From Verrucomicrobiota bacterium (lineage in GTDB: Bacteria > Verrucomicrobiota > Verrucomicrobiia > Chthoniobacterales > UBA10450), in contig QHNB01000211.1 of NCBI GenBank assembly GCA_003217965.1, forward strand, positions 1 through 8,231: a stretch of DNA of 8,231 bases. Reading direction: 5' to 3'. Position 1 is the stretch's first letter. Each line of letters opens with the position of its first letter. The position numbers and the translations under genes were made by a program. The notes under the pieces were generated by a model. The model did no database searches, was not told the origin of the DNA, and saw nothing but the letters and a program-made list of their open reading frames with translations. Below, piece by piece: positions 1 to 5,930 of the stretch.

Positions 1-2487
1 GCTTGGTTCGAGCACAACCATCGGCGTGCCGGCTTCAATGTCCTGCTGAAGCACGCCTAGAATTTTCTCGAGCCATCGTTTTGCTCGCTCGAGCATTCCG
101 TAGTCGTAGAGCGGACGACCGCAGCAGAGATCGACGTTTGGAACGGTCACTTGAAAACCGGCATCCTCGAGTAATTCCACGGCCGCCTTTGCCGTTTCCG
201 GTTGAAAGAAATTGTTGAACGTATCCGGCCAAAGAATGATTCGCCCGGGGGTAGGGATGGATTCGTGGAGGGTCCGCTGCGCCCGAGCGCAAACGTTACC
301 GCGATTCCGCGCAAACCATGACCTGAAACTTTCGCGTGCGAACTCAGGTAATTTTCGCTGCGGCGCGACGCCGATAGCTTTTTTCAGGAGATTGTTGGTG
401 ACGGGCGCGCGATTGACAAAATTCACGAGCGCCGGAGAAATCTGCGCCAGGCGCGACCAAAGATGAATCAGACCGAACGCGTAAGCGTGAATCGGTCGTA
501 GCCGTCCTTCATAATAATGGGAAAGGAACTCGGCTTTGTAAGTCGCCATATCGACATTGACGGGACAGTCGGTCTTACAACCTTTGCATGCGAGACAAAG
601 GTCGAGCGCGTCGAAAACACTTTGGTCGCGCCATCCATCGCCGCGCAATTCCCCGTTTAACATTTCCCACAACAGCCGGGCGCGGCCGCGGGTGGAATGT
701 TTTTCTTCGCGTGTCGCCATGTAGCTGGGGCACATGGTGCCATTTCCGTGTCGGCGGCACTGTCCCACGCCCACGCAGCGCTCAATCGCATAGGAAAAAC
801 TGGCTTTGTCGTGGGGAAACGCGAAATGCGTCTTCCACTGCGGCGGGCGGTAATGTTCGCCATAGCGGAGGTTCTCGTCTCGACGCTGCGGCCTGACCAC
901 TTTCCCCGGATTCATCTTCCAATCCGGGTCCCAGATTTCTTTGAATTCGACGAACGCTTGCACTAACTCCGTCCCAAACATTTTAGGAAGGAGTTCGCCC
1001 CGAGACTGTCCATCGCCGTGTTCGCCCGAAAGTGAGCCGCCGTAGCGAACGATCAAATTGGCCGCTTCATTCGTGAAGTCTAGGTATTTTTGAATTCCGT
1101 CATGATTCTTCAGACCGAAATCAATGCGGGTATGGACGAGACCCTGCCCGAAATGGCCGTAGAGCGTGCAGAGATATCCGAACTTGTCGAGCAGCGCCCG
1201 AAAATCGCGCAGATATTTTCCGATGTCGTTCGGCGAAACGGCGGAATCTTCCCAGCCTTCCCAGGTGTCCGGCTCGTTAGGAACGCGCGCGCTCGCGCCC
1301 AAGCCGGCATCGCGAATTTCCCAAATTACGGTTTCGTGGACGGGATCGTCGATTAACTTCATTTCCGGCGCGTTTGGTTGCGCTTGAAATTCGGCGATCA
1401 TTTTTTTCGCCGGAGCGTCCGCTTCTTCGCTGGTGTTTCCGCCGAACTCGACGAGCAACCACCCCCTGCCTTTTGGCAAAATTTCCAGATCGCGCGGATG
1501 AATGTGTTTGATCTTCATTGCTTCGATCAAGACATCGTCAATTCCTTCAAGTCCGATCGGTTTGTATTTGCGAATTTCCGGGACGTGATCGCCTGCTTGA
1601 TAGATGTCGGGATAGCCAAACACCACGAGTGCTCGGGCCGGTGGATCGAAAATCAATTCGAGTGTCGCTTCCAGAATCAAAACACAGGTGCTCTCCGTTC
1701 CGACCAGCGCTCGCGCGACCTGAAAATCCTTTTCTGGCAAAAGATCGTCTAGATTGTAACCGGAGACGCGGCGCGGAATTTTCGGAAACTTCTGCCTGAC
1801 GAGCGCGCCATATTTATCTCTCAAGTCGATAAGTTTGCCGTAAATCTCACCGCGACGTCCTCCTTGGTGGACGATTCGCTCAAGATCGGCATCGCTTGTC
1901 CGACCGACCCGCAAGATCGTTCCATCGTAGAGTAGGACTTCCATTTCACGCACATTGTCGGAAGTGCGCGCGCCGCCGCCGTAGAACTCGGCCATGACCG
2001 AATGAACGCCACAAGAGTTATTGCCCAGCATCCCGCCGATCGCGCAGTGACTATGTGTCGCCGGATCAGGGCCAAAAATGAGCCCGTGCTTCTTTGCTTC
2101 TTCCTGCAATTGATCGAGCACCACGCCCGGCTCGACGCGGGCCAGTCTTCGCTCCGCATCAATTTCAATAATGCGGTTCATGCATTTGGTGAAATCAATG
2201 ATCACGGCCGCGTTACAACATTGGCCGGCCAAGCTCGTGCCACCCCCGCGACACGTAATAGGGGCCTGGAATTTCCTGCAAAGGCCGACGGCGGCGATGA
2301 CGTCATTCTTGTCCTGCGGAATCACAACGCCGATCGGAACCTGTCGATAGTTGGAACTGTCGGTCGAGTAAAGTGCCCGGTCGCCATCACTAAAGCGCAC
2401 TTCGCCGCGAATGGTGGCACGCAGCTCACGCTCCAGCGCAGTCGCATCAACAGAAACCGGTTTAACTGATGCGATATTTTTCGGCAT
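1..2487 (-). CDS. FAD-linked oxidase with C-terminal Fe-S and CCG domains (GlcD + GlpC type), partial at its 3' end
   Basis: The frame is open from an ATG at 2487 to the window edge, giving 829 residues without a stop, so the C-terminus is missing. Seen: a PCMH-type FAD-binding region with GGGTSLAGQ (residues 81-89), GPDPATHSHC (139-148) and IGGMLGNNSCG (150-160); the FAD-oxidase C-terminal signature SLSGEHGDGQSRG (about 486-498) and WDPDWKMNPGK (519-529); a cysteine set C571-x5-C577-x8-C586-P; a classical 4Fe-4S motif C631-x2-C634-x2-C637-x3-C641-P; and a first CCG motif DLCCGRPLYDYG (786-797). Family knowledge: such fusions of COG0277 and COG0247 oxidise 2-hydroxyacids (D-lactate, glycolate, 2-hydroxyglutarate) and pass electrons through Fe-S clusters to quinone or another carrier. 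The substrate here is unknown. No separate ribosome binding site is clear: the start lies 26 bases inside the end of the enolase-superfamily gene, suggesting coupled translation. No signal peptide is seen, so it is probably cytoplasmic or at the inner face of the membrane. Confidence 0.93.
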   Translation of the reverse strand, partial: MPKNIASVKPVSVDATALERELRATIRGEVRFSDGDRALYSTDSSNYRQVPIGVVIPQDKNDVIAAVGLCRKFQAPITCRGGGTSLAGQCCNAAVIIDFTKCMNRIIEIDAERRLARVEPGVVLDQLQEEAKKHGLIFGPDPATHSHCAIGGMLGNNSCGVHSVMAEFYGGGARTSDNVREMEVLLYDGTILRVGRTSDADLERIVHQGGRRGEIYGKLIDLRDKYGALVRQKFPKIPRRVSGYNLDDLLPEKDFQVARALVGTESTCVLILEATLELIFDPPARALVVFGYPDIYQAGDHVPEIRKYKPIGLEGIDDVLIEAMKIKHIHPRDLEILPKGRGWLLVEFGGNTSEEADAPAKKMIAEFQAQPNAPEMKLIDDPVHETVIWEIRDAGLGASARVPNEPDTWEGWEDSAVSPNDIGKYLRDFRALLDKFGYLCTLYGHFGQGLVHTRIDFGLKNHDGIQKYLDFTNEAANLIVRYGGSLSGEHGDGQSRGELLPKMFGTELVQAFVEFKEIWDPDWKMNPGKVVRPQRRDENLRYGEHYRPPQWKTHFAFPHDKASFSYAIERCVGVGQCRRHGNGTMCPSYMATREEKHSTRGRARLLWEMLNGELRGDGWRDQSVFDALDLCLACKGCKTDCPVNVDMATYKAEFLSHYYEGRLRPIHAYAFGLIHLWSRLAQISPALVNFVNRAPVTNNLLKKAIGVAPQRKLPEFARESFRSWFARNRGNVCARAQRTLHESIPTPGRIILWPDTFNNFFQPETAKAAVELLEDAGFQVTVPNVDLCCGRPLYDYGMLERAKRWLEKILGVLQQDIEAGTPMVVLEPS

Positions 2488-3631
2488 CGGATTCTTTCAA
2501 TTCTAGGCCCATTCCTGCTCGGCCAAGATCTACCCGCAATGCGCCGCCGATTGGCTCCGGATTGCCATCGAAAAATATTTTTTCGATGCGAACGTGATCG
2601 TGAAAATATTCTGCGTGTATCATTGGTTTGGCAGCGCACCCGATATGCACATGCAAGGCCGGCGCGCAATGCGCGGACAGCGGAATCTGATATGCTTCGC
2701 ACAAGGCAGCGGCTTGTAAAAAACCGGTGAAACCCGCACAACGCGTGGCATCGGCTTGCAAGATATCGACCGCGCCGGCTTCGAGCATTCGTTTGAAGTA
2801 GATAAGATCGTAACCGTACTCGCCTGCGGCGATCTTCATACGGGCTGGGGCATGGTCGCGAATGAAGCGCAAACCTTCGAGATCGTCGGACGAAACCGGC
2901 TCTTCGAACCAGGTGACATCGAACTCAGAAAATTTCTCTGTCTGGGCGAGTGCCAGGTCCCGCGAATACGCGCCGTTGGCATCGACAAAAAGGGTGACAT
3001 CTTGTCCGATCGCTTCGCGCACGGCGCGAATGCGCTCAATATCCGCGATCGGATCGCGACCGATTTTCATTTTTACCATCGATATCTGTTGTTTGCCCCA
3101 GCCGCGCAGCTGTGCGCACAACTTGTCGATTGTGTAGGAAGTGAAACCACCGCTGCCGTAAATCGGGATGGAATTGCGTACCTTCCCGAAGAGCTCGGCC
3201 AGCGGAAGATCGAGAAGACGTGCTTTCAAATCCCACAGTGCAGAGTCGATGGCCGATATCGCCAGCGAACAAATTCCGGGTCGCCCGAGGTTGCGGATCG
3301 AATGCACCATCGCGTCCCAGCAATCTTGGATCGCCATCGCGTCGCGTCCGACTACGATTCCTTTCAAACGATCGTCGATTAATTTCGCGGTCGCGGTGTC
3401 GGCGTAAGTATATCCAAGCCCGCTTTTTCCGCCGGCGGTAAGATGGACGATCACGATGATCGTGCTGTCCCATTCGTAAGTTCCATCCGATTCGGGCGCA
3501 TCAGTCGGAATTTGATAGGCCGAGACCGACAAGTTCTCGATTTCTACAGATTGGTCGCGCGAACTTCTCGCGCTGCTCAAAACGCTCTGTCTGGTCGAGT
3601 ATTTTTTCTCCTGATCGGATGCGCCTCTCAT
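2462..3631 (-). CDS. Mandelate racemase / muconate lactonizing enzyme family protein (enolase superfamily)
   Basis: With the ATG at 3631 the product has 389 residues, slightly longer than the roughly 360-380 usual for the family. Seen, in order along the barrel: VKMKIG with the K187-x-K189 catalytic pair, VDANGAY with metal ligand D217 and N219, WFEEPV with E243, AAGEYG with E271, QADATRCAG with D294, and SAHCAPALHVH with H321. This is the complete mandelate-racemase-type set: KxK on one face, the Asp-His dyad on the other, and three Mg2+ ligands. It should therefore abstract a proton alpha to a carboxylate, as in acid-sugar dehydratases and racemases; the substrate is not predictable. The first 28-30 residues are polar and look non-conserved; recognisable family sequence starts near VEIENLSVSAYQIP. 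Alternative starts are a TTG at 3646 or later in-frame TTG codons, and a good AGGAG at 3608-3612 lies inside the extension. It follows the TPP gene after about 40 bases and overlaps the FAD oxidase start. Confidence 0.93.
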   Translation of the reverse strand: MRGASDQEKKYSTRQSVLSSARSSRDQSVEIENLSVSAYQIPTDAPESDGTYEWDSTIIVIVHLTAGGKSGLGYTYADTATAKLIDDRLKGIVVGRDAMAIQDCWDAMVHSIRNLGRPGICSLAISAIDSALWDLKARLLDLPLAELFGKVRNSIPIYGSGGFTSYTIDKLCAQLRGWGKQQISMVKMKIGRDPIADIERIRAVREAIGQDVTLFVDANGAYSRDLALAQTEKFSEFDVTWFEEPVSSDDLEGLRFIRDHAPARMKIAAGEYGYDLIYFKRMLEAGAVDILQADATRCAGFTGFLQAAALCEAYQIPLSAHCAPALHVHIGCAAKPMIHAEYFHDHVRIEKIFFDGNPEPIGGALRVDLGRAGMGLELKESDAEKYRIS

Positions 3632-3671
3632 TTGCGATATTTCCAAATGCGGCGCGTTCGGCGATCGAACC

Positions 3672-4925
3672 TTACCTGTGGGGCAGAAAGCTTTCGATCG
3701 CTTCTTTGAAGGTTTGTTTGATCATGTGGCCTAAATGCGGCTCGCCTTTGATCATTGATTCGGTGAATTTTTTCGCTTCATCAAACGTGATGTGTGGTGG
3801 TAGCGTTGGCACTTCCGGATCAGTAATCGCTTCAAGAACGACCGGACAGTTGGCGGTCAACGCTTCTTCCCACGCCGGCGCGATTTGCTCTGGCTTCTCC
3901 ACGCGAATGCCCCGAAGTCCGAGCATTTCGGCATAACGTGCGAATGCAAAGTCCGGGACGATTTGTGAGGATTCGTATTTTGGATCGCCCGCCATGACGC
4001 GTTGTTCCCAGGTGACTTGGTTGAGATCGCGATTTGCCAAAACCGCGATGATGAGGCGTGGGTCGCTCCATTTCTTCCAATAATTCGCGATCGTCACAAG
4101 TTCGTTAATCCCATTCATCAACATCGCGCCATCGCCCACGGTCGCGATCACCACTCGGTCGGGAAATGCAAACTTCGCGGCGATGGCGTAGGGAACACCA
4201 GGTCCCATGGTCGCGAGATTTCCCGAGAGCGATGCCATCATGCCACGTCTAATTTTTAAATCGCGAGCAAACCAGTTTGCAGCGGAACCGGAATCCGCCA
4301 CGATGATACAGTCGTGTGGCAAACGCGGCGATAATTCCCAAAACACACGTTGCGGATTGATCGGCTTTGCCTCATTCATCGCGCGCGCTTCGAGCACCTT
4401 CCACCATTCCACGATGTTTTCTTCGATCCGCTGGCGCCATTGTCGGTCTGATTTTTGGCGCAAAAACGGAATCAGCGCGCGTAATGTTTCCACGCTATCG
4501 CCCACCAGATTCACTTCCATGGGATAGCGAATGCTTAAAAGTTTGGGGTCGATGTCGATTTGCACCCCGCGGGCCTGACCTTCTTTTGGTAAGAATTCTG
4601 AATACGGAAAACTGGAACCGACCATCAGGAGCGTGTCGCATTCGCTCATCATTTCCCAACTCGGTTTTGTTCCGAGAAGTCCGATTGGGCCGGTACAAAA
4701 CGGGAGGTCGTCTGGAATCACCGCTTTGCCTAACAGTGCTTTCGCCACACCCGCCCCGAGAATGTCGGCGACTTCAATGACCTCATCGGTTGCATGCAGC
4801 GCACCCGCACCGACCAGCATCGCCACCTTTTCGCCGGCGTTGAGAATGTCCGCAGCCCGCCGGAGATCGGTCTCGTTCGGCACGACACGCGGCGCAGCGT
4901 AACGTCGTTTGGAATAATGATACAT
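3672..4925 (-). CDS. Thiamine pyrophosphate enzyme (pyruvate oxidase/acetolactate synthase-like), central and C-terminal domains; 3' part of a frameshifted gene
   Basis: This 417-residue frame carries the central domain (about residues 10-190, with AMLVGAGALHATDEV and VQIDIDP) and the C-terminal TPP-binding domain. The latter shows ADSGSAANWFARD, SLSGNLATMGPG and the TPP/Mg2+ motif VGDGAMLMNG (G264-D265-G266), closed by LANRDLNQVTWEQR with N288. Family relatives of about 570-600 residues carry the Pyr, central and PP domains in one chain, like PoxB. Here the N-terminal Pyr domain is in another frame (4730-5395). The ATG at 4925 is available, but its first eight residues are the out-of-frame reading of TCIIIPNDV from the upstream half. 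It is therefore probably not a native start; true homology begins near YAAPRVVP at residue 9. The active site of these enzymes needs the Glu of the Pyr domain and the TPP motif of this half together, so the product alone should not be active unless both halves are made and assemble. It ends 40 bases before the enolase-superfamily gene. Confidence 0.88.
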   Translation of the reverse strand: MYHYSKRRYAAPRVVPNETDLRRAADILNAGEKVAMLVGAGALHATDEVIEVADILGAGVAKALLGKAVIPDDLPFCTGPIGLLGTKPSWEMMSECDTLLMVGSSFPYSEFLPKEGQARGVQIDIDPKLLSIRYPMEVNLVGDSVETLRALIPFLRQKSDRQWRQRIEENIVEWWKVLEARAMNEAKPINPQRVFWELSPRLPHDCIIVADSGSAANWFARDLKIRRGMMASLSGNLATMGPGVPYAIAAKFAFPDRVVIATVGDGAMLMNGINELVTIANYWKKWSDPRLIIAVLANRDLNQVTWEQRVMAGDPKYESSQIVPDFAFARYAEMLGLRGIRVEKPEQIAPAWEEALTANCPVVLEAITDPEVPTLPPHITFDEAKKFTESMIKGEPHLGHMIKQTFKEAIESFLPHR

Positions 4926-5395
4926 GTGACCGTGCGTTCCGCTTTGGCGGTGCGAATGGCACGATCAATCAAGTGGCGAATTGCGGCCGGGCTCGATGCC
5001 ATGTGCACGTACTCGTGGGCGACATCTTTGAATAAAGTGACAAGGTCGACCTCCTGTTGATAATCACCGCCGATGGCAGCGCGCGCCTGCTGCCCGACAA
5101 TAGCGACGACAGAGGCGTGGTCCATTTTCGCGTCGTAAAGTCCGTTGAGCAGATGGATCGCGCCCGGACCGGACGTGGCCAGACAAATACCGACTTCGCC
5201 GGTGAACTTGGCATGCCCGCAGGCCATGAATGCAGCCATTTCCTCGTGCCGGACTTGCACGTAATCGATCGCGTCGCCCGCGCGGTCGATTGCACCGATA
5301 ATGCCATTAATGCCGTCGCCGGGATATCCGTAAATGCGACGAATGCCCCACTCGCCGATTCTCTTGATCAAAAAATCGCTCGTCGTCTCAGCCAT
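4730..5395 (-). CDS. Thiamine pyrophosphate enzyme, N-terminal Pyr domain; 5' part of a frameshifted gene
   Basis: Residues 1-165 are a clear TPP-enzyme N-terminal domain: MAETTSDFLIKRIGEWGIRR, YGYPGDGING (23-32), VRHEEMAAFM with catalytic Glu at E51, LATSGPGAIHLLNGLYDAKM (72-91) and VVAIVGQQARAAIGGDYQQE (96-115), ending at TCIIIPNDV. From residue 166 the frame reads an out-of-phase version of the downstream central domain until a stop at 4730. Those last 56 residues are therefore spurious. The domain resembles pyruvate oxidase-type enzymes that act on 2-oxoacids, but which acid is not visible. The start is the ATG at 5393-5395, 15 bases after the stop of the ASRT-family gene; no good Shine-Dalgarno is visible, so it may be translated by coupling. 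Read as one damaged gene, 3672-5395 is 1724 bases, not a multiple of three. Confidence 0.85.
   Translation of the reverse strand: MAETTSDFLIKRIGEWGIRRIYGYPGDGINGIIGAIDRAGDAIDYVQVRHEEMAAFMACGHAKFTGEVGICLATSGPGAIHLLNGLYDAKMDHASVVAIVGQQARAAIGGDYQQEVDLVTLFKDVAHEYVHMASSPAAIRHLIDRAIRTAKAERTVTCIIIPNDVTLRRVSCRTRPISGGLRTFSTPAKRWRCWSVRVRCMQPMRSLKSPTFSGRVWRKHC
4895..4908 (-). other. Frameshift/deletion junction inside the TPP enzyme gene
   Basis: In the minus-strand reading, the Pyr-domain frame ends in IIPNDV (Val codon 4901-4903) and the central-domain frame begins at YAAPRVVP (Tyr codon 4899-4901), so the two reading frames meet with a two-base overlap. From recall of related proteins, an acidic linker of about 20 residues normally lies between these two blocks. 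The gene therefore looks like it lost roughly 60-70 bases, with a number not divisible by three. No homopolymer or slippery heptamer is seen at the site, which argues against programmed frameshifting. Confidence 0.7.
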
Positions 5396-5410
5396 CGGTC
5401 AAAATCAATG

Positions 5411-5677
5411 TTAATCACAGGGAAAAGCGATCGTGCTCAGCAGCGCGTTCGCGGCTTGGCGCGAGTCGAGCCGTGTATGCTGAACCACCACCGGCACATC
5501 CGATTCGATTAAGCTTGAGTAATCCGTATCCCGCGGAATTTTTTCAGGTTCATCGAAATCATTGAAACGAACGTGTCTCGTGCGCTGCGCTGGCACGCTA
5601 AAACGGTATGGCCCAACTGGGTCGCGATCTGCGAAAAACACAGTCAGACAAATATGCGCATTTCTCCCGATCGCCAT
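5411..5677 (-). CDS. Sensory rhodopsin transducer (ASRT, DUF1362) family protein, shortened
   Basis: The 88-residue product carries the C-terminal two-thirds of the Anabaena sensory rhodopsin transducer family: FFADRDPVGPYRFSVPA (14-30), RTRHVRFND (32-40), IPRDTDYSSLIESDVP (47-62) and VVVQHTRLDSRQA (63-75). I recognise these blocks from the family, not from a search. Relatives are about 120-135 residues and start M-(S/A)-IGR followed by a WAIAEGYIP-like block. Here MAIGR is followed directly by NAHICLTVFF, which matches the later strand (DAHVEITIYF-like). About 30 residues thus appear to be missing in frame. The family forms small soluble beta-sandwich oligomers; the founder binds Anabaena sensory rhodopsin, and the wider family has been proposed to bind small molecules. 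A GTG at 5695 is an alternative start, but ATG 5677 agrees with the family N-terminus. It appears to be the first gene of the minus-strand operon, 15 bases before the TPP gene. Confidence 0.8.
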   Translation of the reverse strand: MAIGRNAHICLTVFFADRDPVGPYRFSVPAQRTRHVRFNDFDEPEKIPRDTDYSSLIESDVPVVVQHTRLDSRQAANALLSTIAFPCD

Positions 5678-5850
5678 CACAACAATAATTCGCACCGACA
5701 GAGCTGATCGGCTGCGCGAATACCTTGGCGTCGTTGGCCTTTACGCGCGGACGGATCGTCACTCAACTGCACGATGAACACCGCACGTCAATGATCCAGC
5801 AAGCGCTTTGAATCCGACCGGAACGCAGTCCGCGTACATTTGCTTAGGAA

Positions 5851-5864
5851 GGCGAGAGCTCGCC
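5851..5864. repeat. Short inverted repeat, possible hairpin downstream of the cytochrome gene
   Basis: GGCGAGAGCTCGCC can fold as a 5-bp stem (GGCGA/TCGCC) with a 4-base loop. It lies about 67 bases beyond the cytochrome stop in the direction of transcription. No T-run follows it on the minus strand, so it is at best a weak or factor-dependent terminator or an mRNA 3'-end structure. Confidence 0.2.
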
Positions 5865-5894
5865 AGCGATCGTGTCATTCAATTTATCGCCAGC
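5860..5894. repeat. Pair of 8-bp direct repeats TCGCCAGC, 27 bp apart
   Basis: TCGCCAGC occurs at 5860-5867 and 5887-5894. Both copies are followed by a loosely similar AT-GTCA stretch (GATCGTGTCA versus AATGTCA). This could be a duplicated binding site upstream of the ASRT operon, or chance; the copies are short. Confidence 0.2.
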
Positions 5895-5930
5895 AATGTC
5901 ACCTAAATTCGCGAATCAAGTTCTTATTAT

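Larger units (their letters stand above)
5678..5930. other. Non-coding region between the ASRT operon and the cytochrome gene
   Basis: No credible reading frame with family-like sequence is present on either strand. The region should hold the 3' end of the cytochrome transcript and the promoter of the ASRT-TPP-enolase-oxidase operon, both on the minus strand. I found no convincing -35/-10 pair. The part nearest the cytochrome stop (5881-5935) is AT-rich and holds TTCGCGAA-like and TCGCCAGC motifs, listed separately. Confidence 0.4.

Noticed and set aside
2002..2469. 155-residue plus-strand ORF opposite the FAD oxidase
   Set aside because: The opposite strand encodes a continuous, motif-rich FAD-binding domain; this ORF shows no family features and is a shadow.
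2756..3382. 208-residue plus-strand ORF opposite the enolase-superfamily gene
   Set aside because: It mirrors the catalytic barrel of the minus-strand enzyme, which has all active-site residues. Long antisense ORFs are expected with this codon use.
4367..4780. 137-residue plus-strand ORF in the TPP gene
   Set aside because: Lies antisense to the conserved central TPP-enzyme domain and has no recognisable domain.
4895..4908. Programmed ribosomal frameshift in the TPP gene
   Set aside because: No slippery heptamer, internal Shine-Dalgarno or stop codon is placed at the frame change, and linker sequence appears to be missing, so a deletion is the simpler reading.
5057..5512. 151-residue plus-strand ORF across the TPP and ASRT genes
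   Set aside because: It is antisense to the conserved Pyr domain and to the conserved end of the ASRT protein, and resembles no known protein.
5851..5864. Intrinsic terminator of the cytochrome gene
   Set aside because: The stem is only 5 bp and no T-run follows on the minus strand; kept only as a low-confidence hairpin.
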